Shown here piece after piece: positions 34,024-42,864 of a DNA stretch of 64,000 nt (the stretch's first letter is position 1; the number at the start of each line of letters is the position of its first letter). A program made the position numbers and the translations under genes. The notes beneath the pieces are model-generated. The model was not told where the DNA came from and ran no database searches. It saw only the letters and a list, made by a program, of their open reading frames with translations. The DNA comes from Demequina litoralis (GTDB lineage Bacteria > Actinomycetota > Actinomycetes > Actinomycetales > Demequinaceae), in NCBI RefSeq assembly GCF_030418455.1, contig NZ_JAUHPW010000001.1, forward strand, positions 542,317 to 606,316. The letters run 5' to 3'.

Positions 34024-36596
34024 GGTGTCGCTCCTTCCACCGTGATCGCCGAGGTGTAGGCGTGCGTGCCCGGGCCCACGGTCGCCGCGGTGCCGTCCGG
34101 CAGCCGCACCTCGCCCGTCACGCCGGCCGGCAGCTCGAGGTCGAGCGCCATGGTCGCGCCCTCGAGACGCCAGCCGACCTCGATGGGACCGTACGGGCTG
34201 ACGTGGCGTGCGCGGGCCCAGGTGAGCCCGCCGCCGGGGCGAGGCCGGATCAGCACGTGGCGGTAGCCGGGCGCCGCGGGCGCGAGCCCCGCGACCTGCC
34301 GGTGGAGGAAGTCGACCACGGCGCCCAGGGCGTAGTGGTTGAAGGACGTCATGTCGCCGGGGTTGATGGAGCCGTCGGGCAGCATCGAGTCCCAGCGCTC
34401 CCAGATCGTGGTGGCGCCCATGGTGACCGGGTACAGCCACGACGGGAGCTCGCGCTGCAGAAGCAGCGCGTAGGCGTCGTCGAGGTGACCGGTCGAGGCG
34501 AGCGCGTCGCAGATGATCGGCGTGCCCACGAAGCCGGTCGGGATGCGGTGCCCGCCCGCTCGCACCGCGGCGGCCAGGAGGTCTCCCGCCCGCCGACGCT
34601 GCGCATCGTCCCTCGTCAGGCCGAACTCGATGGCGAGGGCGAGTCCCGTCGGGGCGTCCGCGAGGCCGTCGAGGTCGTCGATCCAGCGGCGTCGCGTGCC
34701 CTCGAGCACACGGTCGGCGAAGCCCGCGTAGCGCTCGCGCGCGTCCTCCTCGCCCAGCAGCGCCGCGGTGTCGGCCACGATGCGCGCCGACCGGGCCGCG
34801 TACGCGGAGGCCACCAGGTAGCGATCCGTCCGGGCCGCGCCCGGATCTTCCGGCGGGGCCACCGGGTCGAGCCAGTCGCCGAGCTCCATCGAGCCCTCGA
34901 CCACGTCGTCCGGACCGACCCGCAGTGCGAGGTGGTCCACCCAGGCGGTCATGCTGGGCCACTGGCGGGCGAGCATCCCCAGGTCGCCGCGGCGTTCGTG
35001 GATCACCCAGGGGACCACCACGGCGGCGTCCCCCCACGCCGCCGAGGCGCTGCGGGGGAAACCGCATTCGACCCACGGCACGAAGTTGGGCACCCAGCCG
35101 TCCTCGCCCTGCTCCGCGGCGACGTCGCGCAGCCACGAGGCGAGCACGCCGTCGGCGCCGTAGAGGAACTCCGCCGCCGGGGCGAACACCTGGATGTCGC
35201 CGGTCCAGCCCATGCGCTCGTCGCGCTGAGGGCAGTCGGTGGGCAGGTCGACGAAGTTGTCGCGCATCGACCACACCGTGTTCTCGTGCAGGCGGTTGAG
35301 CAGCGGCTCGGAGCACTCGAACCAGCCGCGACGCTCCATGTCGGTGTGGATGACGACGGCCTCGACCGCGTCGGCCGCGAGCTCGCCGGGCCAGCCCTCG
35401 AGCTCCGCGTAGCGGAAGCCGTGGATGGTGAAGCGCGGCGTCCACGTCACGGGGACGCCCGCGCTGATGAACGTGTCCACCGACGTCGCCCGCCGCAGCG
35501 GCCGGGTGCCCAGGGCATCGTCCTCAAGGACCTCGGCGTGGTGCAGGGTCACGGCGTGGCCCCGCGGCGCGTCCACGCGGATGCGGAGCACGCCGGAGAT
35601 GTTCTGGCCGAAGTCGAGCCTGACGCGGCCGTCGGGCCGGCGCTCGACGCTGCGCGGCGCCAGCGTCTCGATGGGCCGCGCGGGCTCGTTCATCGCGGGC
35701 TCGATGCGGCCCTCGATCGAGGCCGGCGGGCGCAGCTCGGGACGGTCCCACGCGGAGTCGTCGAAGCCTGATGAGGCCCACCCGGCCGGCAGCAGCCGCG
35801 CGTCGTAGGCCTCGCCCTCGTACAGGCCCGCCGCGGTGGCGGGGCCGGGCGCGGTGCGCCAGGCCTCGCCCAGGGGCACGATGCGGGTGCGCCCGGCGCG
35901 GTCCGTCACCTCGAGCTGCGCGAGCAGCCCGACGTGCGGGCCGTACACATCCCACAGGCCGCCGTCGAAGCCGATGTTGCCGCGGAACCAGCCGTCGGCG
36001 ACCTCCGCGCCGAGCACGTTCTCGCCGGCGTGCAGCAGCGCGGTGACGTCGTGCACCCGTGAGCGCACGCGATGGCGGTAGCTGGTCCAGCCCGGCGCGA
36101 GGTGCTCGTCCGAGACCGCCTCGCCGTTGAGCGACGCGACCATCACGCCCTGCGCCGTGAGATGCAGCCGCGCGGACACGGGTGCCGTGCCCAGCGTGAA
36201 CGCGGCGCGCAGCAGGTGCGAGCCGCGGGTCTCGGGCGCGGCGGCCGTGGACGGCACCACGAGCGGCTCGGTCCAGTCCGCCTCGTCGTAGAGCGCGCCC
36301 TCGACGGCGAGCGGCTCGCTCCACGCGGTCCACTCCCCCGCGACGAGCGCGCGCACCTCGACCGTCGCCCGCTCGCGCGAGGCGAGGGGCGCGAACGGCC
36401 ACGCGACGAGCGCCTGCGCGTCGCCGCCGAGGCCCGCCACGGCGGCCGCGCCACCGCGGGTCATGCGCGCCTCGGCCGCGGTCTGCGCCGCGCCCGCCGG
36501 CGCATCGTCGATCCGCCAGCTCAGCCGGGGCGCCGGGTCGGCCACGCCCAGGGCGTCCGCGCGCAGCTCCGCCCGGACGCCCGCGACGCGGGTCAT
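34020..36596 (-). CDS. Alpha-L-rhamnosidase, GH78 (second copy)
   Basis: 858 aa, complete GH78 with LPTDCPQRDERMGWTGD and GATTIWERWDSM (Glu733). There is no signal peptide. It is translationally coupled by ATGA overlaps to both the permease upstream and the GH43 downstream, showing that import and hydrolysis are one unit. It is closer to the third copy (55490) than to the first: both share PDGSINPGxMTSFNHYALGAV and SWLYPVTMGATTIW. Confidence 0.94.
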   Translation of the reverse strand: MTRVAGVRAELRADALGVADPAPRLSWRIDDAPAGAAQTAAEARMTRGGAAAVAGLGGDAQALVAWPFAPLASRERATVEVRALVAGEWTAWSEPLAVEGALYDEADWTEPLVVPSTAAAPETRGSHLLRAAFTLGTAPVSARLHLTAQGVMVASLNGEAVSDEHLAPGWTSYRHRVRSRVHDVTALLHAGENVLGAEVADGWFRGNIGFDGGLWDVYGPHVGLLAQLEVTDRAGRTRIVPLGEAWRTAPGPATAAGLYEGEAYDARLLPAGWASSGFDDSAWDRPELRPPASIEGRIEPAMNEPARPIETLAPRSVERRPDGRVRLDFGQNISGVLRIRVDAPRGHAVTLHHAEVLEDDALGTRPLRRATSVDTFISAGVPVTWTPRFTIHGFRYAELEGWPGELAADAVEAVVIHTDMERRGWFECSEPLLNRLHENTVWSMRDNFVDLPTDCPQRDERMGWTGDIQVFAPAAEFLYGADGVLASWLRDVAAEQGEDGWVPNFVPWVECGFPRSASAAWGDAAVVVPWVIHERRGDLGMLARQWPSMTAWVDHLALRVGPDDVVEGSMELGDWLDPVAPPEDPGAARTDRYLVASAYAARSARIVADTAALLGEEDARERYAGFADRVLEGTRRRWIDDLDGLADAPTGLALAIEFGLTRDDAQRRRAGDLLAAAVRAGGHRIPTGFVGTPIICDALASTGHLDDAYALLLQRELPSWLYPVTMGATTIWERWDSMLPDGSINPGDMTSFNHYALGAVVDFLHRQVAGLAPAAPGYRHVLIRPRPGGGLTWARARHVSPYGPIEVGWRLEGATMALDLELPAGVTGEVRLPDGTAATVGPGTHAYTSAITVEGATP

Positions 36597-37486
36597 CCCT
36601 TCACCGCGCCGGAGGTGAGCCCGGCCATCACCTTCTGGTTGAGGAAGATGTAGATCGCGAGCGTGCCGAAGACCGTCACGGAGATGCCCGCGAAGAGGGG
36701 GCCGTAGTCGACCGCGCCGTACTGGCCCGTGAAGTTGAGCAGGCCCACCTGGATGGTGCGCAGGTCCTGCTTCGTGATGAACGTCATCGCGATGAGCAGG
36801 TCGTTCCACAGGAAGAAGAACTGCACGAGCGCGACGGTGAAGATCGCGTTGCGGACCAGCGGCACGGTGACGTTGAGGAAGATGCGCCAGATGGACGCGC
36901 CGTCGAGCGTCGCCGCCTCGAAGACCTCGCGCGGGATCGCCCGCATGAAGGTCGCCAGCATGAACACCGTGAGCGGCATGCCGATGGCCGTGTACGTGAT
37001 GATCATCGGCCACATCGAGTTCGTGAGGTGCAGGTTGAAGTACACCGTGAACAGCGGCAGCAGGATCATCTGCGTGGGCACCATGATGCCGGCGAGGAAG
37101 AGCACGAGGACGATGCCGCGCCCCTTCCACACCAGCACCTGCAGCGCGAAGGCGGCGGCGGTGCCGAGCACCAGGATGAGCGCGAGCGCCGGGAACACCG
37201 CGATCACCGAGTTGCGGATGTAGGTGCCGAGGCCGCCCTCGACGAAGGCCGACACGTAGTTGTCGAGGTTCCACTGCTGCGGCAGCGCCCAGAACGGCTC
37301 GGACAGGAACTCGGGCTGGGTCTTGAAGGACCCCATGAGGATCCAGAACATCGGGTAGACGACGGTGAGCAGCACCAGGCCGAGCCCGATCCAGCCGGGG
37401 ATGCGGCGCAGGCGCACGCGGAGCGGCTTGCGCGACGGGGCCGTGGGGGCCGCCTCGCGGGCAGCGGGGGTCGCGGTGGTGGTCAT
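36593..37486 (-). CDS. Carbohydrate ABC transporter permease (MalG-type, CUT1)
   Basis: 297 aa with six helices and the EAA loop EAATLDGASIWRIFLNVTVPL that docks the ATPase. It overlaps the upstream MalF-type gene by ATGA. No ATPase gene is present in this operon. Like many actinobacterial CUT1 systems it probably uses a shared MsiK-type ATPase encoded elsewhere. Confidence 0.93.
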   Translation of the reverse strand: MTTTATPAAREAAPTAPSRKPLRVRLRRIPGWIGLGLVLLTVVYPMFWILMGSFKTQPEFLSEPFWALPQQWNLDNYVSAFVEGGLGTYIRNSVIAVFPALALILVLGTAAAFALQVLVWKGRGIVLVLFLAGIMVPTQMILLPLFTVYFNLHLTNSMWPMIITYTAIGMPLTVFMLATFMRAIPREVFEAATLDGASIWRIFLNVTVPLVRNAIFTVALVQFFFLWNDLLIAMTFITKQDLRTIQVGLLNFTGQYGAVDYGPLFAGISVTVFGTLAIYIFLNQKVMAGLTSGAVKG

Positions 37487-38367
37487 GAGGTGGTCACATC
37501 CCGTCGCATCGAGCGGAAGACGAAGATCGTCGCGATGAGGCACAGCAGGGTGAGCATGAACGCGACGGTGCTGCCGTAGCCGTACTGGCCGTAGGCGAAC
37601 GAGGTGCGGAACATGTAGAGCGTCAGCGGCGTCGTGGCGGAGCCTGGTCCGCCGTTGGTGAGCGCGACGATCGAGTCGAACACCTTGAGCGTGCCGTTGA
37701 TGGAGAAGATCAGCGCGGACAGCAGCACGGGCAGCGACAGCGGGAAGACGATCCGCCGCACGAGCTTCCAGCCGCTCGCACCGTCGATGCGGGCGGACTC
37801 GATGACCTCGTTCGGGATCTCGACGAGCCCCGCGTAGAGCAGCACCGCGTAGAAGCCCATCGACCGCCACACGTCCATGAGGATGATCACCCAGAACGCC
37901 TGGCTGGGCGTGCCGAGGAAGTCGGTGAGGTCGCCGCCGAGCCACTGGAGGATCGTGTTGACCGGGCCGACGGTGGGCGCCGCCTCGAACATCCGGGAGA
38001 ACATCAGCGCGACCGCGACGGTCGGCAGGATCACCGGGAAGAAGATCGTGGTGCGCACGAGCGGAGACCTGTTGCGCAGGAAGAACATGTACAGCAGCGC
38101 GAGGCCGTAGCCGGTCGCGACCTGGAAGACGGTCATGACGATCGCGTAGCGCAGCGTGAACCACAGCGCGTCGATGGCGGTGTCGTCGCCGAAGAACTTG
38201 ATCCAGTTGTCGAGGCCGACGAACTCGAAGCCCGTGATGGCGTTGCCGGACTGGAACGTGTAGGTGACCGACCACAGGATCGGCACCAGCATGACAAGGG
38301 TGTAGACCAGCAGCGCCGGCGAGAGCATCACGACCGCGGCGGTGCGGTTGCGGAAGACGGAGTCCAC
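37483..38367 (-). CDS. Carbohydrate ABC transporter permease (MalF-type, CUT1)
   Basis: 294 aa with six helices. The EAA loop is ESARIDGASGWKLVRRIVFPL. The start is GTG at 38367. It partners the permease at 36593 and the binding protein at 38454. Confidence 0.93.
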   Translation of the reverse strand: MDSVFRNRTAAVVMLSPALLVYTLVMLVPILWSVTYTFQSGNAITGFEFVGLDNWIKFFGDDTAIDALWFTLRYAIVMTVFQVATGYGLALLYMFFLRNRSPLVRTTIFFPVILPTVAVALMFSRMFEAAPTVGPVNTILQWLGGDLTDFLGTPSQAFWVIILMDVWRSMGFYAVLLYAGLVEIPNEVIESARIDGASGWKLVRRIVFPLSLPVLLSALIFSINGTLKVFDSIVALTNGGPGSATTPLTLYMFRTSFAYGQYGYGSTVAFMLTLLCLIATIFVFRSMRRDVTTS

Positions 38368-38453
38368 AGCGATTCCTCAGGTAAGGGGGGTGGGGAGCAG
38401 GCGGGTGACCGCGGGTCCCGGGTGCGTGCCTCCGGGACCCGCGGGGTGGCGGT

Positions 38454-39791
38454 TCAGCCGCCGTTGGCCGCCTGGACGAGCTCCATGAACTCCTGGCCGC
38501 TGAGGTTGCCGGAGGCGAGGCCGCCGCCGTTGGTCTGCGACACGGTGGTGCCCTCCGAGGTGAAGGCCGCCTCGAACCACAGCACCGAGCCGGAGGCAGC
38601 GGCGATGGTGTCCTGGACCAGCGTGGTGAGCTCGGACTGGTCCGCGGGGATCTCCGTCACCTCGAAGCCGGTGACCTGGCCGAACTCCGCGAGCGCGACG
38701 TCGCCGTAGCTCTCGGTGACGCAGGTGAGCCACTCGCCGATGTCGTCGGTGTAGTTGGCGGTGGTGAACATCACCGGGATGCCGGCGTTCGCCGGGACCT
38801 CGTCGATGCTGCCCGCGCCGCCCTCGACCTCGGGGAACGGCAGGTAGCCGATGTTGTCCGCGCCGATCTGGTTCTGCTCCTCGTCGTTGAAGTTGCCCAG
38901 CGCCCAGCTGCCCATGTAGAAGAACGCGCCGCCACCCGTGAGGAACTGGTTCATCGCGGTGTTGTAGTCGACCGAGCCCGCGGCCGCGCCGAAGTATCCG
39001 GCCTCGCCCAGCGCCGCGACCGCGTCCGCCGCCTCGACGTACTCGGCGTCGGTGAGGCTGGCCTCGCCGTCCGCGACCTTCTGGAGGGCGTCCGCGCCGA
39101 GCGAGCGGAAGATGTAGTTGCCGACGAGGCGCGTCACCGGCCAGCCGTCCGAACCGGCGGCCACGAAGGGCTGCACGCCCGCCGCGTCGAGGGTCTCGGC
39201 GGCGGCGACCAGGTCGTCCCACGTGGCCGGCGGCTCGACGCCGTTGTCCTCGAGGAGCTGCTTGTTGTACCAGAAGCCCTCGATGTTGTACTCGGTGGGA
39301 AGCGCGTAGAGGTCGTCCGAGTTGTACAGCTGCTTGAGGGTGGCCTCGGCCGCCGGGAGGATCTTGCCCTCGATGCCGAGCTCGGCGAACGCCTCGGTGA
39401 GGTTGAGCACCTTGCCGGCGGAGATGAAGTCCTGCATGAGCGAGGGGGTGCCCGCGGCCATCGACATGTTCGCGAGCGCGTCGTTCGCCGCGTAGACCTG
39501 CAGCTGCTGGTCCCAGGTGGTGCCGTCGATCGCGTCCGGGACGAGCGGCGTGCCCTCGGCCGCGGCGGCGCACTGGTCCGCCTCGAGCGCCTCGAGGGTG
39601 CCCACGATGGTGGTGTTCTGGGTCTGACCCAGGTAGGTGAACTCGGTGCTGGTGCTCGCGCCGCCGCCGTCGGCGGAGTCGCTCGAGTCGGGCTCGGACG
39701 ATCCCGAGCAGGCCGTCAGGGTGAGGGCGCCCGCGCCCAGCAGGGCGACGGCCGCCAACCCGCGGCGCCCACGGATGAGGGACTTCTTCAC
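38454..39791 (-). CDS. Carbohydrate-binding lipoprotein of a CUT1 ABC importer
   Basis: 445 aa from a GTG with an excellent site (GGAGG, 4 nt spacing). The signal peptide has the lipobox LTLTAC. The mature part is a family 1 extracellular solute-binding protein. It is the first gene of SBP-MalF-MalG-GH78-GH43-LacI. The two following glycosidases imply a rhamnosylated, probably galactose-containing oligosaccharide as ligand. An upstream open frame of 23 codons runs through the operator and is not used. Confidence 0.92.
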   Translation of the reverse strand: MKKSLIRGRRGLAAVALLGAGALTLTACSGSSEPDSSDSADGGGASTSTEFTYLGQTQNTTIVGTLEALEADQCAAAAEGTPLVPDAIDGTTWDQQLQVYAANDALANMSMAAGTPSLMQDFISAGKVLNLTEAFAELGIEGKILPAAEATLKQLYNSDDLYALPTEYNIEGFWYNKQLLEDNGVEPPATWDDLVAAAETLDAAGVQPFVAAGSDGWPVTRLVGNYIFRSLGADALQKVADGEASLTDAEYVEAADAVAALGEAGYFGAAAGSVDYNTAMNQFLTGGGAFFYMGSWALGNFNDEEQNQIGADNIGYLPFPEVEGGAGSIDEVPANAGIPVMFTTANYTDDIGEWLTCVTESYGDVALAEFGQVTGFEVTEIPADQSELTTLVQDTIAAASGSVLWFEAAFTSEGTTVSQTNGGGLASGNLSGQEFMELVQAANGG

Positions 39792-39823
39792 GATTCCTCC
39801 TTGAATCAGAAGCGCCACCACTT

Positions 39824-39835
39824 TGAAGCGCTTCA
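39824..39835. promoter_or_regulatory. LacI-type operator D (rhamnosidase ABC operon)
   Basis: TGAAGCGCTTCA, a perfect 12-bp palindrome and the core of operator B. It covers the expected transcription start, 33 bp before the SBP start codon. Confidence 0.75.
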
Positions 39836-39841
39836 TTGGGG

Positions 39842-39870
39842 AATCTAGGACCGTGGTCACCCCCTGTCAA
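39842..39870 (-). promoter_or_regulatory. Promoter of the rhamnosidase ABC operon
   Basis: On the minus strand: -35 TTGACA (39870-39865), exactly 17 nt, -10 TAGATT (39847-39842), then operator D. This is the best promoter in the window. Confidence 0.75.
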
Positions 39871-40073
39871 CAGGGGGGACGACGCGCACGCTCAACCCGC
39901 GCATCGTCCCGCCGAACGCCGCCTCGCGCCCCCGGGGTAGGCGCCAGTCGCGCGCCGAACTACCTATCTACCAGGTAAGTTACCCACACCTGCCGTCGCG
40001 GGTCGGATGTCGGCGATCCGGCGCCCGGAGCGGCGATAGCGTTCACATCCGCACGCCCGTGATCCGACCGTTA

Positions 40074-40087
40074 TTGAATCGATACAA
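40074..40087. promoter_or_regulatory. Variant LacI-like palindrome
   Basis: TTGAATCGATACAA is a near-palindrome centred on CG but diverges from TGAANCGNTTCA in one half. It is about 280 bp from the SBP start and downstream of the convergent-side hydrolase gene. It might serve DNA looping with operator D. Confidence 0.3.
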
Positions 40088-40175
40088 AGCGATTCGGAAG
40101 GCCCCGGACAGGGGTCCGCGCCCCGCGGAGGGTGCCCCCGCGAGGCGCCGCGTCGGAGCTCGTCGGCCCGCCGCG

Positions 40176-41396
40176 TCAGCCCTCGCGCGCCCCCGCGGGG
40201 ACGGCGGATCCGGCCTCGGCGTCCGCGCTCCGGGCGAGCTCGCCGAAGGTCTCGGCCACCCAGTCCGCGATGTACGCCGCGACGTAGGCCATGTGGTCGA
40301 TGGAGATGTGCTCGGTGCCGCCCTCGGGCTCGTCGAACACCCGGAGCTCGCACTTGGGGCTGTTGACGGCCTGCTCGTGCGACCGGTGCGCCATCGCGAG
40401 CGGGATCTGGCGGTCGTTGGCGCCGTGGGTGATGAGGAACGGGACCGTGATCCGCTCGACGACGCCGTCGAGGTGCATGTCCTTGGTGCGCTCGAGGAAG
40501 TCGTCCATGCCCGACGCGCCCCACACCCACTGGACATGCTTCCAGTAGTGCGGCACGGGGTTCTCACCCTCGCGGTCGAGGCGCCGGCGCTGCACGGCCG
40601 CCCAGTCGTGGTTGGCGCCCCACGCGACCACGAGGCGCAGACGCTTCTCGAACGCCGCGGCGCGCGGCGCGTAGTAGCCGCCGAGCGACCAGCCGACGAT
40701 CCCCGCCCGCCCGGCGTCGACGTCGTCGCGGCCCTCGAGGAAGTCGACGCAGGCGGCGGCCCACACCTCGGTGTCGTACCGCGCCGTGAGGCCTCGCATC
40801 CGCAGCGCCTCGCCGGATCCGGGGGTGTCCACCATGAGGGTCGAGATGCCGCGGCGCGCGAGCATCTGCGGGAACTGCGAGTAGTACATCATCTCCTTGG
40901 TGGAGTCGAGGCCGTTCCACTGGATGACCACGGGCGGCTTCTCCCCCGGCGCGAGGGCCGCGGGGTCCGCGTGGTAGAGGTAGCCCGGCAGGCTGGCATC
41001 GCCGTAGGGGATCTCGACGGTCTCGAACGGCGCACCGGAGAGCTCCACGTGGCGCAGCAGCAGGTCGATCGACTTCTGGTACGCGGCGTTGCGCCCCTCC
41101 CAGTCGGGCGACTGGAGCCGCTCCGCCTGCGACACGTACAGGCTCGCGCGGTAGAGCTTGTCGCCGGCGCCGATGAGCCGTCCGCGCGCCACGTCCTCGT
41201 CCGCCGAGGCGATGAGGCGGTCCGCGACGGCCTCCCACGACGCGTAGAGGAGGTCCGTCCCGACGTCGTCGCCGTTGCGCGATGCCTCGAGCACCGGCCT
41301 GCAGGCGCGGTCGACCTCGTCGATGTAGCCGCCGCAGTTGAGCGAGGCCACGGCCGCCATGCTCCACACGTAGTTGGTCGGGAAGTACATGAACAT
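40176..41396 (-). CDS. Alpha/beta hydrolase, 2,6-dihydroxypseudooxynicotine hydrolase / FrsA-like
   Basis: 406 aa from the ATG (MFMYFP) behind GGAG. An N-terminal helical cap region (about 1-130) precedes an alpha/beta-hydrolase core with WNGLDSTKEM, the nucleophile elbow GWSLGG, GANDRQ (Asp) and a terminal His in EHISIDH. This layout is that of the C-C bond hydrolase of nicotine breakdown (about 370 aa) and related esterases. Position next to the extradiol dioxygenase suggests a ring-fission or side-chain-cleaving role in the aromatic cluster, but it is divergently transcribed and the substrate is unknown. Confidence 0.8.
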   Translation of the reverse strand: MFMYFPTNYVWSMAAVASLNCGGYIDEVDRACRPVLEASRNGDDVGTDLLYASWEAVADRLIASADEDVARGRLIGAGDKLYRASLYVSQAERLQSPDWEGRNAAYQKSIDLLLRHVELSGAPFETVEIPYGDASLPGYLYHADPAALAPGEKPPVVIQWNGLDSTKEMMYYSQFPQMLARRGISTLMVDTPGSGEALRMRGLTARYDTEVWAAACVDFLEGRDDVDAGRAGIVGWSLGGYYAPRAAAFEKRLRLVVAWGANHDWAAVQRRRLDREGENPVPHYWKHVQWVWGASGMDDFLERTKDMHLDGVVERITVPFLITHGANDRQIPLAMAHRSHEQAVNSPKCELRVFDEPEGGTEHISIDHMAYVAAYIADWVAETFGELARSADAEAGSAVPAGAREG

Positions 41397-41792
41397 GGGG
41401 GCTCCACTCGCTCGCGCCGTTGCGGTCCCCACCACCCTAGGAAGTCCGCCGGTCATCAGCACAGTCGAATCTTCCGATGAGCGGTATCGGTCCGGGTGAT
41501 GCCACGGAGGCGCTCCGGCACCCCCACGCACGCCGCTCCCCCACGCCGCCCTCCACACGGCGGACCTCGCATCGTCCCGTCTCCAGGCAGCTCGCGGCGC
41601 ATACCGCGGGAAGGCGCGCCCGAGCTGCAGGATCCGTGTGGAGCGCGGCCGGCGGGCGGCACCGATCCGCCCCCGCGGATATCAGCCCCAGTGATGCGAC
41701 CCATACCAAGAAGCGCGTTCCCTGATACCTCCGGGGTGGCGATAGTGGGACGCGAGCCGGCAACGACGCCGGGCGTACCGAAAGGATCGACG
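41397..41792. other. Divergent promoter region of the aromatic cluster
   Basis: This 396-bp gap lies between the hydrolase and the dioxygenase. GATACC-type boxes recur: GCGGTATCGG near 41481, CATACCGC near 41600, CATACC near 41702 and GATACC near 41724. They may be a regulator site. A possible plus-strand -10 is GATAGT at 41741. One dispersed motif copy lies at 41569. No gene was found. Confidence 0.4.
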
Positions 41793-42809
41793 ATGATCTC
41801 ACTGCTGTCGCACCTGTCCTACGTGGCGGTCACCTCCCCCGATGTCGAGGCGTCGGTCAAGTTCTACGAGGAGCAGGTCGGCCTCACGGTCGTCGACCGC
41901 ATCGGCGACGACGTCTACCTGCGCTGCTGGGGCGACTACTACCGCTACAGCGTGGTCGTGAAGCCCGGCCCGGAGCCGTCGCTCGCGACCATGGCGTGGC
42001 GCACGTCGAGCCCCGAGGCGCTCGAGGAGGCCGCGCGGCGCGTGCAGGAGGCGGGCATCGAGGGCCGCTGGGTCGAGGGCCACACCACCGGCCGCACCTT
42101 CGAGTTCGTGGGACCGTGGGGCCACTCGATGACGCTGCACTGGGACGTCGAGCACTTCCACGCGACCGGCGCGCAGGGCTCGATCTACCCCGACCGCCCG
42201 CAGCGCCGCAGCCGCCACCTCGGCGCGCCGCGCCAGCTCGACCATGTCACGGTCGCCACCAGCGACGTCGACGCGTTCGCGGCCTGGTACCGCGACGTGC
42301 TGGGCTTCCGCATCATGGCGCGCACCGTCCTCGACGAGGCCCCCATCTCGGTGTTCTCCGTCATCACCACCAACGAGAAGTCGCACGACCTGGGCGTGGT
42401 GCTCGACGGCTCGACCCGCGCGGGCCGCGTCAACCACTACGCCTTCTGGGTGGACACGCGCGAGGACCTGCTCCAGGCCGCGGACGTGCTCATGGAGAAC
42501 GGCACCGCCATCGAGTACGGCCCGTCGATCCACGGCATCGGCGAGCAGAACTTCCTCTACTTCCGCGAGCCGTCCTCGCTGCGCATCGAGGTCAACACCG
42601 GCGGCTACCGCAACTACGTCCCGGACTGGGAGGTCCAGACCTGGACCCCGTCGCTCGGCTCGAACAACTTCTACCGCAACAGCCAGATGCCGATGTCGAT
42701 GACCGAGTCCTTCCCGCCCGCGGACGGTCCGTCGGCGACCGAGGAGGGCGTCCCCGACGAGATCCGGGACCAGCTGCTCAACCCCTACGCCACCCACGGC
42801 CGGGGCTGA
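41793..42809 (+). CDS. Type I extradiol (catechol 2,3-) dioxygenase
   Basis: 338 aa, two VOC modules. Module 1 (about 5-120) contains LSHLSYVAVTSPD. Module 2 (about 145-285) contains LDHVTVATSDVDAFAAWYRDVLGF, HYAFWVDT and LRIEVNTGG, giving the usual two-His-one-Glu Fe(II) site. The family opens catechol rings next to the diol with O2. The ATG follows AAAGGATCGACG. The exact catechol substrate is not readable. It is the plus-strand gene facing the LysR gene. Confidence 0.88.
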   Translation: MISLLSHLSYVAVTSPDVEASVKFYEEQVGLTVVDRIGDDVYLRCWGDYYRYSVVVKPGPEPSLATMAWRTSSPEALEEAARRVQEAGIEGRWVEGHTTGRTFEFVGPWGHSMTLHWDVEHFHATGAQGSIYPDRPQRRSRHLGAPRQLDHVTVATSDVDAFAAWYRDVLGFRIMARTVLDEAPISVFSVITTNEKSHDLGVVLDGSTRAGRVNHYAFWVDTREDLLQAADVLMENGTAIEYGPSIHGIGEQNFLYFREPSSLRIEVNTGGYRNYVPDWEVQTWTPSLGSNNFYRNSQMPMSMTESFPPADGPSATEEGVPDEIRDQLLNPYATHGRG

Positions 42810-42864
42810 CGGCCCTCCACCAGACGTCCCGACGGCGGCGACCCGAGGTCCTGCTCCTCCGCGC

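Larger units (their letters stand above)
39792..40175. other. Regulatory gap upstream of the rhamnosidase ABC operon
   Basis: This 384-bp gap contains operator D, a clear minus-strand promoter, one dispersed motif copy (39901) and, at 40074-40087, a further CG-centred near-palindrome. No gene was found. Confidence 0.55.
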
